From Flavipsychrobacter sp. (GTDB taxonomy: Bacteria > Bacteroidota > Bacteroidia > Chitinophagales > Chitinophagaceae): a DNA stretch of 64,000 bases. A program made the translations under genes and the position numbers. The stretch spans positions 321,481-385,480 of the forward strand of contig JANINW010000011.1 in NCBI GenBank assembly GCA_024508935.1. Reading direction: 5' to 3'. Positions 25,930 to 35,104 of this stretch are shown here, piece after piece. The notes beneath the pieces are model-generated. The model made no database searches, had not been told where the DNA came from, and saw nothing but the letters and a program-made list of their open reading frames with translations. The first letter of the stretch is position 1, and every line of letters begins with the position of its first letter.

Positions 25930-26204
25930 TATTTCAGATACCTGTAAGCTGGTTTTTGTTCCAGGTAATTACAGTATTCAGTACTACCCAATCTGAAACG
26001 AACGGGTAGTTTTATTTGTTTGTCTATCATCATTTCATACCTGCAAAATATACCTGTGTGCTTGCTGTAATAATTAGCAGGCAAAGAATCTACCAGGGAT
26101 ATTGCAGCCTTATTAAATTGAAAAGTTGTGTCTGTATTTTTTTGTCCTTTTACGTTTTGCAAAAAATTGCACAGTAATAATATAGACACAACGATCGTTT
26201 TCAT
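25926..26204 (-). CDS. Small exported hypothetical protein
   Basis: I do not recognise this 92-residue protein. It has a signal peptide (MKTIVVSILLLCNFLQ, then NVKGQ) and a short mature part with two cysteines (IFCRYE and STEYCNY), which may form a disulphide. Its ATG is one base after the DoxX stop, so it is translationally coupled to DoxX. The frame is open further upstream into DoxX, but the signal peptide fixes the start at 26204. Confidence 0.5.
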   Translation of the reverse strand: MKTIVVSILLLCNFLQNVKGQKNTDTTFQFNKAAISLVDSLPANYYSKHTGIFCRYEMMIDKQIKLPVRFRLGSTEYCNYLEQKPAYRYLKY

Positions 26205-26205
26205 A

Positions 26206-26613
26206 TCAGCTCTTATCAGCAGAGTAGAGGCCCGGGCCAATAATGAAAAGTGCCAAGAATACTACTCCAAGTTCTATAGATTCTGATGCATCCATTATGG
26301 AACCGCCACCATAAATATGGGACATAGTGGCAATGATCATTACAAACATCAGGAAGAATGCCGTGGGGCGGAAGAAAAAGCCTATCAGCAAAAATAAGCC
26401 TCCAATACATTCTGTAATGGAAGCCATAAAACCCCAGAAAATAGGGTAGATGTGTACACCAATATAGCGCATATTACTGCCCAGCTTTGCCCAGCGTTCG
26501 GCACCGCCTGCCAGTTTAGGATAACCATGCATCATCATCATAATGCCAAGACCTATGCGCATGAGCAGTAAAGCAGTATTGTTATACCTGCCCAGTTTTG
26601 AGAAAATAGCCAT
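26206..26613 (-). CDS. DoxX-family membrane protein
   Basis: A 135-residue protein with four transmembrane helices and the DoxX pattern: RIGLGIMMMMHGYPKLAGG at the start of helix 1, GGLFLLIGFFFRPTAFFLM in the middle and ELGVVFLALFIIGPGLYSAD at the end. DoxX-like proteins are linked to quinone or redox processes in the inner membrane, but the activity of this clade is not known. It is the first gene of a two-gene unit with the small exported protein downstream. Confidence 0.88.
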   Translation of the reverse strand: MAIFSKLGRYNNTALLLMRIGLGIMMMMHGYPKLAGGAERWAKLGSNMRYIGVHIYPIFWGFMASITECIGGLFLLIGFFFRPTAFFLMFVMIIATMSHIYGGGSIMDASESIELGVVFLALFIIGPGLYSADKS

Positions 26614-26663
26614 CTTATATGTAACAGTGTTGCAGTTAAAGATAGCAATTCTTCATAAATCTG

Positions 26664-27203
26664 CTATGCCTGGGTAGCGGTGTATATTATATCAACTGTG
26701 TAATTGCCCGAAGGGAATGAAAAACCGGGAGTGGCTTTATATTGAACTGAAAAATTTTGGTTGCCGCCAGACTGGCCGTTTTTTATGATCTCCTTGCCGG
26801 TAGTTGACAGTTTTTTGAAATTACTATAACCACCGACAATTGTACCGCCTGTATTGTTGCTGCTTACTTTAATGCTCAATACATTGCTAACATTCATAGC
26901 CGGTGCCGGAGATGTGCTGCCTGTATAAGTAAACTTAGAGGTATTGGCTTTAACACGGACATGAAATTTTTGATTAGAGCGAACTACTAGTTGCTGGTCG
27001 TTCGAAGTGATCCCATTAGCATAATCATTAACACTGGAAAAAGGCATATTCACTGTATTTCCTGTAGCGCTGCCTGTACCGGCAAAGCTTATTTCCAATA
27101 CATCTGACAATGCCATGTTTACAGTTTGCTGTGCATTGTCTGTTTGTGCATAAGCTGTACTTATAAAAAGCAGGGTGGCAATAATTGTGGTGATCTTTTT
27201 CAT
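26664..27203 (-). CDS. Secreted beta-rich protein of unknown function
   Basis: A 179-residue exported protein: signal peptide to about residue 19 (MKKITTIIATLLFISTAYAQ), then an Asn/Thr/Ser/Gly-rich beta-sandwich-like sequence with no cysteines. Segments such as QTVNMALSDVLEISF, VNDYANGI and QQLVVRSNQKFHVRVKA read like a small pilin- or coat-type domain. No T9SS C-terminal domain and no lipobox, so it is probably periplasmic or released. Family not identified. A near-consensus -7 (AATCTTTG on the minus strand, 27241-27248) with TTTC 19 bases above lies upstream. Confidence 0.6.
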   Translation of the reverse strand: MKKITTIIATLLFISTAYAQTDNAQQTVNMALSDVLEISFAGTGSATGNTVNMPFSSVNDYANGITSNDQQLVVRSNQKFHVRVKANTSKFTYTGSTSPAPAMNVSNVLSIKVSSNNTGGTIVGGYSNFKKLSTTGKEIIKNGQSGGNQNFSVQYKATPGFSFPSGNYTVDIIYTATQA

Positions 27204-27240
27204 GACTTACTAATTTGGCGTTATTAGTTTGTTTGATGAC

Positions 27241-27271
27241 ACAAAGATTGCCCTATGTTGCGACGCAGGAA
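27241..27271 (-). promoter_or_regulatory. Near-consensus promoter for the secreted beta-rich protein
   Basis: On the minus strand, TTTC, 19 bases and AATCTTTG: one mismatch in each box against TTTG-N19-TAnnTTTG. Confidence 0.4.
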
Positions 27272-27406
27272 AACTTTACGCAGGAGTTAACAGTGCATTA
27301 GTTAGCGCTTAACGCTTTATTAAAACTCATTAAAATAATATTAATGACGCTAATTATAACCCGTTGAAAATCAATAAGGATACTTATGAAAGGAGCATTG
27401 TTATTT

Positions 27407-27859
27407 TTATCTTGCTTTAATAAAGATCTGGGTGAAATATATGGTACCCGACCTGTTTTTGGCCACTCCTATACCTGTAAGGTTAAAATTTCCTTCTATA
27501 TTTTTTCTATGCCCTTTGCTGTTCAGCCACATCCTCACTACATCAATTGCCGTGCGCGAGCCATAGGCTACATTTTCACCTGCTGCCATGCCCCCGGTTT
27601 TAGCCAATATCTTATCTATCCTTGCATCAAAACCTGAATGCCCGAAGGGTACTTTTCCGTCGGCCATATCTTCACTATGCTGTTCAGCAGCTTTTGAGAT
27701 AGCGGAAACGAGCCTTAACGGCGGCAGATTTAATTCAGCTCTGTGCTCATTTACCAGGTCCAGTATCTCCTCTTCAATGCCTTTGGCTAAGGCATTATTA
27801 CCTCCAACAAGTAATATCAGTATTGTAAGCAGCCTTAATGCTGACAATTTAATCCTCAT
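27407..27859 (-). CDS. CAP-domain (SCP/PR-1-like) secreted protein
   Basis: A 150-residue exported protein: signal peptide to about residue 25 (ending NNALA), then one CAP domain with LVNEHRAELNLPPLRL, AAEQHSEDMA, GHSGFDARIDKI, AGENVAYG and the closing HRKNIEGNFNLTGIGVAK. The CAP histidines (EQHSEDM and GHRKNI) and the glutamate in AGENVA are present. Bacterial CAP proteins are extracytoplasmic; enzymatic roles are unproven. It lies downstream of the E1 gene terminator with its own start. Confidence 0.9.
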   Translation of the reverse strand: MRIKLSALRLLTILILLVGGNNALAKGIEEEILDLVNEHRAELNLPPLRLVSAISKAAEQHSEDMADGKVPFGHSGFDARIDKILAKTGGMAAGENVAYGSRTAIDVVRMWLNSKGHRKNIEGNFNLTGIGVAKNRSGTIYFTQIFIKAR

Positions 27860-27880
27860 AACATACCCAATATAGCATGA

Positions 27881-27907
27881 AAAACCCCGGATTATGACCG
27901 GGGTTTC
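27881..27907 (-). terminator. Rho-independent terminator after the E1 gene
   Basis: AAACCCCGG / CCGGGGTTT, a perfect 9-bp stem with loop ATTATGA; on the minus strand it is followed by a T run. Confidence 0.85.
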
Positions 27908-27927
27908 GTTAATTATTATTAAAAAAA

Positions 27928-30324
27928 TTACTCTTTCATCATTTCCTCTATAACCGCAGCTATGTCTTCTGCATTCGGTTTAGAGAAATAATCACCATCG
28001 GTAGCATAAGCCGGGCGGTGTGCCTGTGCCGATATAGTGCGTGGAGCTACATCCAGCCATTTATAGCCACCTTGTTTTTCCATTACCTGCTGGAACATAT
28101 AAGCGCTTGCACCACCAGGCACATCCTCATCTACAAATACAATACGGTTGGTCTTTTTCAATGATTCCAGTATCATATTGTTTATGTCGAATGGCAGCAG
28201 GGTGCGCACATCCACTACTTCACAGGATATACCCTGTGGCTCCAGGTAGTTTACAATAGCTTCTTCTATAACACGCAGGGTAGAGCCATAAGATACTATG
28301 GTGATATCGCTGCCTTCGCGTATTACCTCGGGTATACCAAATGGTACCGTATAGCGCCCAAGGTTAGCCGGCAGTTGTTCTTTCAGGCGGTAGCCGTTCA
28401 GGCATTCAATAACGATAGCAGGCTCATCGCTTTGCAGCAGTGTATTATACATACCTGCAGCTTGCGTCATATTGCGTGGTACACACAGATACATACCACG
28501 TATGGAGTTTAGTATCATGCCGATAGGAGATCCACTATGCCATATACCTTCCAGCCTGTGTCCGCGGGTACGTACTATCAACGGGCATTTTTGTCCGCCG
28601 CGGGTGCGGTATAACATAGTAGCCACATCGTCACTCAGTGGTTGCAAGCCATACAATAAATAGTCAAGATATTGTATTTCTGCTATGGGGCGCAGGCCAC
28701 GCATAGCCATACCTATTCCCTGGCCTATGATAGTAGCTTCACGGATACCTGTATCGAAAATACGGAGTTCGCCGTATTTCTCCTGCAAGCCTGCAAAGCC
28801 CTGGTTCACGTCACCTATCTTTCCTAAGTCTTCGCCAAAGGCAAAAACAGCAGGATTAGTAGAGAATGTATAATCAAAGAATTTATTCAGCACTTCATAC
28901 CCGTTTACTACCGGAGAGCTATCTATATAGCTAATGGGTACTTCCGGTACTTTCATGGCACTGAAGCGCGACTCTGAATGAAGGTGCGAAGAAAATTTAT
29001 CGCGGTTGTCCTGCATCAGGTTTTCGTAAAAATTACGTACGCTCCTTGCTGCTTCAGTATTGCCGGTAGCTAATGCCGATACCTTGCGTAAAGTCTGCAT
29101 AACATCTTTACGGATAGGCTCTTTAATGGCATTCAACTGTTGTACCAGTTGGGCAATGGTTTGAGAATGTTCTCCACCCTCAAATACCAATTGGTTGCAA
29201 ACGGTAGTAGCTTGTTGTATCTGTTGTTTAATTGGATTGACAAAATTGTCCCAGGCGCGCTGCTTTGCATCGCGGGCCTGTTGCTTTGCATCTTCTTCAA
29301 TGCGGGCAACTTCTTCTTCTGTGGCAATTTCGTTATCCAGTATGAATTCGCGCAGTTTTGTAAGGCAGTCCCATTCTTTTTCCCATTCCAGCCTTTCCTT
29401 GCTCTTATAACGCTCGTGCGACCCAGAAGTAGAGTGGCCCTGTGGTTGTGTTACTTCCTGCACGTGGAATATAGCGGGTATATGCGATTCCCTTACGCGG
29501 GCTATGCCCTTCTGAAAGGTTTCTACCATACCTGCATAATCCCATCCTTTTACCGTGTAGATATTGATGCCCCCTTTACGTTCATCCCATTGCATACCGG
29601 CCAGTGCATCAGATATAGAGTTTTTAGTAGTCTGGTATTTGCGCGGCACAGATATACCATATCCATCATCCCATATAAATAGGGCCATTGGTACACGAAG
29701 TACACCGGCAGCGTTTACTGATTCCCAAAAAAGGCCTTCTGATGTAGATGCATCACCTATAGTACAAAAAATAACCTCGTTACCATTCTTTGAAAACTTA
29801 TCAAAACCCTGTTGCAGCTCCTGCACATTGCGATACATTTTTGAAGCAAAGGCAAGCCCTAACGCACGTACCATTTGGCCGGCAGTAGGAGATATGTCGC
29901 TGGAAGATTGCGGTTCTGCAGTAAGGTCCAGCCATTCGCCATTCTCATCCAGCCAGCGGGTGCCGTAGTGTCCGTTCATCATACGGCCGGCGGTAGATGG
30001 TTCCTGGTCCACATCCGGGTTGGCATATAATTGTGCGAAGAACTTTTCTATATCGCTCATGCCCGTGGCAAACATCAAAGTCTGATCGCGGTAGTAGCCT
30101 GAGCGTATATCGCCGGGCTGCATGCACCTGGCAGCTGCAAGCTGTGCCAGTTCCTTACCATCGCCAAATATGCCGAATTTAGCCTTGCCGGTCAATACTT
30201 CACGGCGGCCTATAAGGCTGGCCTCGCGGCTGGCCATGGCCATATGAAAATCTTCCAGCACACCTATTTTAAATTCTTCAAATGACAAACGGGCGTTTTG
30301 TGTTATAGTTGCGTCTTGCAGCAT
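27928..30324 (-). CDS. 2-oxoacid dehydrogenase E1, alpha and beta subunits fused
   Basis: A 798-residue thiamine-diphosphate enzyme. Residues ~15-440 are the E1-alpha half with the TPP motif TIGDASTSEGLFW at 188-200; residues ~460-798 are the E1-beta half (VFAFGEDLGKIGDVNQGF, then GIGMAMRGLRPIAEIQYLDY and a late VDVRTLLPFD). It decarboxylates a 2-oxoacid and passes the acyl group to the E2 lipoyl domain. The fusion as one chain is a known form in Bacteroidota; substrate is probably branched-chain or pyruvate-type. E2 and E3 genes are not in the window. It has its own terminator. Confidence 0.88.
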   Translation of the reverse strand: MLQDATITQNARLSFEEFKIGVLEDFHMAMASREASLIGRREVLTGKAKFGIFGDGKELAQLAAARCMQPGDIRSGYYRDQTLMFATGMSDIEKFFAQLYANPDVDQEPSTAGRMMNGHYGTRWLDENGEWLDLTAEPQSSSDISPTAGQMVRALGLAFASKMYRNVQELQQGFDKFSKNGNEVIFCTIGDASTSEGLFWESVNAAGVLRVPMALFIWDDGYGISVPRKYQTTKNSISDALAGMQWDERKGGINIYTVKGWDYAGMVETFQKGIARVRESHIPAIFHVQEVTQPQGHSTSGSHERYKSKERLEWEKEWDCLTKLREFILDNEIATEEEVARIEEDAKQQARDAKQRAWDNFVNPIKQQIQQATTVCNQLVFEGGEHSQTIAQLVQQLNAIKEPIRKDVMQTLRKVSALATGNTEAARSVRNFYENLMQDNRDKFSSHLHSESRFSAMKVPEVPISYIDSSPVVNGYEVLNKFFDYTFSTNPAVFAFGEDLGKIGDVNQGFAGLQEKYGELRIFDTGIREATIIGQGIGMAMRGLRPIAEIQYLDYLLYGLQPLSDDVATMLYRTRGGQKCPLIVRTRGHRLEGIWHSGSPIGMILNSIRGMYLCVPRNMTQAAGMYNTLLQSDEPAIVIECLNGYRLKEQLPANLGRYTVPFGIPEVIREGSDITIVSYGSTLRVIEEAIVNYLEPQGISCEVVDVRTLLPFDINNMILESLKKTNRIVFVDEDVPGGASAYMFQQVMEKQGGYKWLDVAPRTISAQAHRPAYATDGDYFSKPNAEDIAAVIEEMMKE

Positions 30325-30440
30325 AATGTCTTAAATATATGGTCGTTACAAAGGTATTAGCTTAAATCTAAAAATTTTAGCTCTGCCTGATAAATGTAAA
30401 ATGCAAATCTAAGGCTCAAAAAGATAGCTAAAGACCCGGT

Positions 30441-30782
30441 TTAATTAAGATTAAAAGATATGTGTGGGGTCATTCGTTGCTCTTCGATAGCTTTTTCCCA
30501 GCTCTCGCAGTCTATCACGGTAAACCGGGCGGTTTCGTATTGCAGGTAAGTAATGGAGAGAATATTGTTATCAACGAACTCTGATTCGTGGGATATCTGG
30601 TTAATGGTATCCAGGTCTATGTCCAGTTCCGGGTTTTCATTGCCGTTGCAAATGAAGAGAATACGCTTGGCAGATAAGATAAGGCGGCCGTTGCATCTTT
30701 TGCTGTGGGGCATTAGCATAGATGCCGGTTCGTTTTTGGCGATGATCTCTATTTCCAGCAGTTGTTCAAGGTATTTGTTCAT
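30441..30782 (-). CDS. Hypothetical PH/GRAM-like small protein
   Basis: A 113-residue soluble protein. The central part (NGRLILSAKRILFICNG, then LDIDLDTINQISHE) follows the PH-like/GRAM strand pattern of a small lipid- or protein-binding module; I cannot place it in a named family. It lies 34 bases after the EamA transporter stop on the same strand, so it is probably co-transcribed with it, and 116 bases before the E1 gene. Confidence 0.5.
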   Translation of the reverse strand: MNKYLEQLLEIEIIAKNEPASMLMPHSKRCNGRLILSAKRILFICNGNENPELDIDLDTINQISHESEFVDNNILSITYLQYETARFTVIDCESWEKAIEEQRMTPHISFNLN

Positions 30783-30816
30783 ATATACGGCTTTTCACAT
30801 TTACAATCACTACACC

Positions 30817-31725
30817 TTAATCTATTCCGCTTTTCTCCTTTACAAATCCTGTAGCTGTCAATCCCGGCTTCAGCAGTCTTATCATTTGTAAAATTACGGA
30901 AAGTAATATTAAACCCATGCCTAAAAAGAAGCCTCCGTGCAGCTCTTTATTCTCCTGGAAGAGTAGGAAAGCCAGCAAAATTCCATATACCGGCTCCAGG
31001 TTCACGCTAAGCGTGGCGGTAAAGGAACTGATATGCTTCAGGGCGTTCAGCGCAAGCGATTGTGCCCAAACCGTACAGCAGAGACTGAGTATGACCAGCA
31101 ATATCCAATCCCAGCCGGCGGGGATCAATGCCGCCTCCGGCTTATAATTCATATATAAAGGCATCAGCAGTGTTATCAAAATCCAGCCGGTGCCCATCTC
31201 GTAAAATACCATAGTGCGCGCAGGGTACTTACTGGCTATCCGTTTGTTCAGCACGGTAAATACGGAGCTCAGGATAGCGGCAATTACACCAAATACAATA
31301 CCCAAACCGTAAAATTGCTGGAACTGGTAGATAAAATATACGCCTGAAAGGGCCAATAGACCTAACAGTATCTCTATCTTGTCGTGGCGGCTTTTATTCA
31401 CCAAGGGATCGAGCAGGGAAGTGAATACACTGGCAGTAGACAGGCATACCAGCGCAATGGATGCATTGGCATATTTGATAGATCCATAAAAAGCTACCCA
31501 GTGCAGCCCCATCAGGCAGCCTACTAAGGCCAGCTGTACCATATCGCGCGGGGCAATCCTCACCCATTGTTTACGATAAAATAATATAACTGCCATAAAT
31601 ACTGCTGTCAGCAGCATACGGTACCATACCAGCACCGGGGCATCCAGCAATATGGCCCTGCCCAGCACACCGGTAAAACCCCATAGCAGTACAGCAAGGT
31701 GTATTTGTATTAAAGCTTTTTTCAT
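30817..31725 (-). CDS. EamA-family (DMT) transporter
   Basis: A 302-residue inner membrane protein with ten predicted transmembrane helices in two EamA repeats. Landmarks: LLWGFTGVLGRAI in helix 1 and the second-repeat SFTATLSVNLEPVYGILLAFL. Family members export amino acids or other small metabolites; substrate is unknown. It ends 34 bases before a small PH-like gene. Confidence 0.88.
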   Translation of the reverse strand: MKKALIQIHLAVLLWGFTGVLGRAILLDAPVLVWYRMLLTAVFMAVILFYRKQWVRIAPRDMVQLALVGCLMGLHWVAFYGSIKYANASIALVCLSTASVFTSLLDPLVNKSRHDKIEILLGLLALSGVYFIYQFQQFYGLGIVFGVIAAILSSVFTVLNKRIASKYPARTMVFYEMGTGWILITLLMPLYMNYKPEAALIPAGWDWILLVILSLCCTVWAQSLALNALKHISSFTATLSVNLEPVYGILLAFLLFQENKELHGGFFLGMGLILLSVILQMIRLLKPGLTATGFVKEKSGID

Positions 31726-31806
31726 GTCATTTTACGCCGGGTACAAACATATACCAAAACCAACGCCTCCTCAAGAAAAAAATGTGCGTTCATTCAATCA
31801 AATATT

Positions 31807-31814
31807 TACTTTTG
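31807..31814 (+). promoter_or_regulatory. Bacteroidota -7 element for the arginine decarboxylase gene
   Basis: TACTTTTG matches TAnnTTTG, 60 bases before the ATG at 31875. No -33 TTTG at the right distance. Confidence 0.4.
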
Positions 31815-31874
31815 TTAGCCTTTAACGAAATCTGGAAAAACTTCTACTTAATTTTTTGCTTTTCAACGGTATAA

Positions 31875-33287
31875 ATGAACAATACATATACTGACCTCGT
31901 ACATCAGACCTTCGACTTCCCGCAGGAAGGATTTAGTGTTAAGGACAATTACCTCCTCTTTAACGGGTTGGATGTAAAAAAGCTGATAGACAAATATGGT
32001 ACGCCGTTCAAGCTGACGTTTCTGCCCAAAATAGGAATGCAGATTAACAAGGCTAAAAAACTGTTCAGTGATGCTATAAAAAAGCATAAGTACGACGGTA
32101 AGTATTATTATTGTTATTGTACCAAGAGCTCGCATTTTTCCTTCATGGTAGAAGAAACCCTGAAGCACGATGTGCATATAGAAACTTCCTTTGCATACGA
32201 TATAGAGATCATCAAGCAACTTTACAAACGTAGGAAGATCAACAAGGATAAGATCATTATTTGCAACGGGTTTAAAACAAAAGCGTATACCCGCAGCATA
32301 GCACGCCTTATAAACGATGGTTTCAAAAATGTAATCCCGGTACTCGATAACAAGAACGAGTTTGACGATTACAAAAAAATGATCCGTACTAAAGAGCCTG
32401 TGAATATTGGTATACGCATAGCTACGGAAGAAGAACCGACATTTGATTTTTATACCTCACGCCTTGGTATACGCAGTCGCGATGTACTGGAGTTTTATGT
32501 AGATAAGATAAAAGGTAATGATAAGTTCCAGCTGAAGATGCTGCACTTTTTCATGAACAAGGGTATTAAGGATGATATCTATTACTGGAGTGAGCTGAAT
32601 AAGGTTGTGAACCTATATTGCCAGCTTAAGAAGATATGCCCTGAGCTGACAGGTTTGAATATTGGCGGTGGTTTGCCTATCAAACATTCCCTCGGGTTTG
32701 ACTATGATTACAACTATATGATCAACGAGATCATACAGAACATAAAAAAGGTTTGTAAAAAGAATAAAGTAGATGTGCCCGATATCTATACTGAATTTGG
32801 CTCGTTTACTGTAGGGGAAAGTGGTGCTGTTATATACAGTGTGCTGGACGATAAACAGCAGAACGACCGCGAGATATGGTATATGATAGACAGCTCTTTC
32901 ATTACCACGCTGCCCGATACCTGGGGTATCGGCGAGAAATTCCTGATGCTGCCCATTAATAAATGGGATAAAGAGTACCAGGAAGTGCACCTCGGTGGCC
33001 TTACCTGCGACAGCCACGATTTTTATACTTCAGAAGAACATATCAACGCCGTGTTCCTGCCTAAAACTGAAAAAGATAAGGGTGCAGAACCTTTATACAT
33101 AGGCTTTTTCCATACCGGTGCCTACCAGGATCAGCTTGCCGGTTATGGTGGCATTAAACACTGTATGATACCATCGCCTAAGCACGTGGTGGTAGAATAC
33201 AATAAGAATGGTGAACTGGAAGACTGGCTTTATGCAAAAGAACAGTCGGCACAGAGTATGTTGAAGATACTCGGTTATATTAGGTAG
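31875..33287 (+). CDS. speA: Arginine decarboxylase (PLP fold type III, ornithine/DAP/arginine decarboxylase superfamily)
   Basis: A 470-residue PLP enzyme. The cofactor lysine is in the YYCYCTKSSHFSFM segment near residue 78, in place of the more common YAVKAN, and GGGLPIKHS is the phosphate-binding glycine loop (near 265). Further motifs: HFFMNKGIKDDIYY, the ligand stretch LGGLTCDSHDFY near 375 (catalytic Cys and Asp region) and FFHTGAYQDQLAGYGGIKH near 413. The layout matches the arginine decarboxylase branch common in Bacteroidota, giving agmatine for polyamine synthesis. It stands alone with its own -7 box. Confidence 0.85.
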   Translation: MNNTYTDLVHQTFDFPQEGFSVKDNYLLFNGLDVKKLIDKYGTPFKLTFLPKIGMQINKAKKLFSDAIKKHKYDGKYYYCYCTKSSHFSFMVEETLKHDVHIETSFAYDIEIIKQLYKRRKINKDKIIICNGFKTKAYTRSIARLINDGFKNVIPVLDNKNEFDDYKKMIRTKEPVNIGIRIATEEEPTFDFYTSRLGIRSRDVLEFYVDKIKGNDKFQLKMLHFFMNKGIKDDIYYWSELNKVVNLYCQLKKICPELTGLNIGGGLPIKHSLGFDYDYNYMINEIIQNIKKVCKKNKVDVPDIYTEFGSFTVGESGAVIYSVLDDKQQNDREIWYMIDSSFITTLPDTWGIGEKFLMLPINKWDKEYQEVHLGGLTCDSHDFYTSEEHINAVFLPKTEKDKGAEPLYIGFFHTGAYQDQLAGYGGIKHCMIPSPKHVVVEYNKNGELEDWLYAKEQSAQSMLKILGYIR

Positions 33288-33366
33288 GCGCAACAACGTT
33301 TATCCATAAATTTTATTGCATAGATAATTTCATTGCAGTGTCATCGTTATAGATGAAACTACTACT

Positions 33367-34029
33367 ATGAACTATCTAAAAATAACACTACTGCTATTCC
33401 TGGCAGCATGCACACTATTCGCATGCAAGAAAACAAAGAAGACCACACCTGCCAAACAAGAAGAGACTAAGTATGCAAACTATATCAAACTAAAAGCCGG
33501 TAATTACTGGATATATGCAGAGTATGTAACCGATACGGGTGGGGTAGATAGTGCAACAGGGCTTATAGATAGCTGTTATATAAGTAAAGATACAATGATA
33601 GGGGACAAGACCTATTATAAATATGTAAGTACGGCCATCGGCGCATCTTTTGTTTATTATTTAAGAGATTCCTTAAGCTACCTGGTGACTGATGCAGGAA
33701 ACATTTTGTTCTCCTCGCAAGACTTTACACATACATTCCGTTCTTTCTATTATATCTCGCAGCAGTTTGGACCGCAAGATAGCATAGCCTTAATAAGCGA
33801 GTACATGAGTTATAAGGATGTACCGGTACTGACACCATCAGGAGTTTACAAAACCGCATCATTTGTCAGGGAGTACGAAATGCATCCCTATTATAGTTCT
33901 TTTGGTAAGCGCAGGTTTTACAGGTATGCCTATGCTGAAAATATTGGCCTCGTAACTGAAACAGCAGGGTGGTATGTGCAGGCATCGCGCGTTTATGAAA
34001 AGCGTTTACTGCGCTATCATGTGGAATAG
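33367..34029 (+). CDS. Hypothetical lipoprotein
   Basis: A 220-residue exported protein with a lipobox (LFAC, Cys20), a Lys/Thr-rich tether to about residue 36, then a beta-rich domain beginning YIKLKAGNYWIYAEY that is frequent in Bacteroidota lipoproteins of unknown role, ending in RVYEKRLLRYHVE. It would sit in the outer membrane facing the periplasm or the surface. It ends one base before the convergent SpoU methylase gene. Confidence 0.65.
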   Translation: MNYLKITLLLFLAACTLFACKKTKKTTPAKQEETKYANYIKLKAGNYWIYAEYVTDTGGVDSATGLIDSCYISKDTMIGDKTYYKYVSTAIGASFVYYLRDSLSYLVTDAGNILFSSQDFTHTFRSFYYISQQFGPQDSIALISEYMSYKDVPVLTPSGVYKTASFVREYEMHPYYSSFGKRRFYRYAYAENIGLVTETAGWYVQASRVYEKRLLRYHVE

Positions 34030-34030
34030 T

Positions 34031-34552
34031 CTAGCGCACCAGTTCCCATAGCACCACGCCCATGCTTACGGATATGTTCAGGGAGTGTTTGGAGCCCCAT
34101 TGAGGTATTTCAATGCAGCCATCTGCGGAGAGCAGGACGTCATCGTTTACACCTGTCACTTCGTTGCCAAATACCAAAGCTATTTTTTCGCCGGGCGCTG
34201 GTTTATATTCATTGAGGGCAATACTGTTATGGGCTTGCTCTACAGCATATATCTTATATCCCTGGGATCTTGCCGTGTCTACGGCGAGTGCTGTTGTTTC
34301 ATAATGCTTCCAGGTAACTGTTTCAGTAGCGCCCAGGGCTGTCTTATGAATGTCCCGGTGCGGGGGCGCTGGTGTGTAACCGCATAGATACAAGGCATCA
34401 ACAGCAAAAGCATCGCATGTACGAAAGGCAGAACCGACATTATGCATACTGCGGATGTCGTCCATGATGACAATTATAGGGTGTTTATCGGCCTGTTTCA
34501 TTTCTTCAGCGCTCAGGCGGGCCAGTTCCTCCATCGATTTCTTGGTATACAT
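34031..34552 (-). CDS. SpoU/TrmH-family RNA 2'-O-methyltransferase
   Basis: A 173-residue SPOUT methylase with the three family motifs: motif 1 DDIRSMHNVGSAFRTCDAF (near 34-52), motif 2 KIALVFGNEVTGVNDDVL and motif 3 CIEIPQWGSKHSLNISVSMGVV. It would methylate a ribose 2'-OH in tRNA or rRNA using SAM through the knotted fold. The frame extends to 34597, but the ATG at 34552 fits the usual start just before SMEEL. The position of the modified nucleotide is not known. Confidence 0.88.
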   Translation of the reverse strand: MYTKKSMEELARLSAEEMKQADKHPIIVIMDDIRSMHNVGSAFRTCDAFAVDALYLCGYTPAPPHRDIHKTALGATETVTWKHYETTALAVDTARSQGYKIYAVEQAHNSIALNEYKPAPGEKIALVFGNEVTGVNDDVLLSADGCIEIPQWGSKHSLNISVSMGVVLWELVR

Positions 34553-34636
34553 GCTATAAATCCGTTCTGCCGGCAAAACTAAGGGGTATTTTTTCAAATT
34601 TTATCGGGTATTTAATCAGCAGTTTTCAGATTAGCT

Positions 34637-34644
34637 TATCTTTG
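34637..34644 (+). promoter_or_regulatory. Bacteroidota -7 element for clpS
   Basis: TATCTTTG matches TAnnTTTG and ends 24 bases before the ATG at 34669. -33 not clear. Confidence 0.5.
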
Positions 34645-34668
34645 CATGGAAATTAAATACACTACAAA

Positions 34669-34971
34669 ATGAATCAGAAATGGGCTGAAATGCCGGGCAT
34701 TAACTGGCAAACCCAGGAAGATGCGGAGATGGATGTATTAACCGAGTCTATCCATAACCTTATAGTATGGAATGATGAAGTAAATACATTTGACCATGTG
34801 ATAGATTCACTTATAGCTATTTGCGAGCATAGCCCTGAGCAGGCAGAACAATGTGCATTGTTCATACATCACAAAGGCAAGTATGGTGTAAAGCGAGGCA
34901 GTTTCGAGTTCCTACAGCCGCGTGCAGAAGCACTCATCGACAGGGGCATCCAGGCTACCATTGATTATTGA
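34669..34971 (+). CDS. clpS: ATP-dependent Clp protease adaptor ClpS
   Basis: A 100-residue adaptor. The core LIVWNDEVNTFDHVIDSLI (near 31-49), the EHSPEQAEQCALFIHHKGK helix and the basic GVKRGS turn match ClpS, which hands N-degron substrates to ClpAP/ClpCP. The N-terminal ~28 residues form the flexible tail that enters the ATPase. It is preceded by a -7 element and followed by a terminator, so it is a single-gene unit. Confidence 0.88.
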   Translation: MNQKWAEMPGINWQTQEDAEMDVLTESIHNLIVWNDEVNTFDHVIDSLIAICEHSPEQAEQCALFIHHKGKYGVKRGSFEFLQPRAEALIDRGIQATIDY

Positions 34972-34992
34972 TTGAATTATTTCCCCGGATAT

Positions 34993-35019
34993 GGCGCATA
35001 GTTATTATGCGCCTTTTTT
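34993..35019 (+). terminator. Rho-independent terminator after clpS
   Basis: GGCGCATA / TATGCGCC, 8-bp stem, loop GTTAT, followed by six T. Confidence 0.88.
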
Positions 35020-35054
35020 ATTTTATATATCCCCCGTTTTCTACCCACCCGGTA

Positions 35055-35086
35055 TTTCCGCCTCTGCCTCCAAGATGTTATTTTTG
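35055..35086 (+). promoter_or_regulatory. Bacteroidota-type promoter for the DPP-IV operon
   Basis: TTTC at 35055-35058, 20 bases, and TATTTTTG at 35079-35086 (full -7 match). Transcription would begin near 35093, about 12 bases before the ATG. Confidence 0.55.
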
Positions 35087-35104
35087 ACCGTTTAATATTT
35101 TATT

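Noticed and set aside
27386..27637. Plus-strand frame starting ATGAAAGGAGC with a hydrophobic start
   Set aside because: It runs antisense to the CAP-domain gene, which has clear motifs and a signal peptide.
29140..29682. 180-codon plus-strand frame antisense to the E1 gene
   Set aside because: The E1 frame is complete with known motifs; the antisense text has no domain features.
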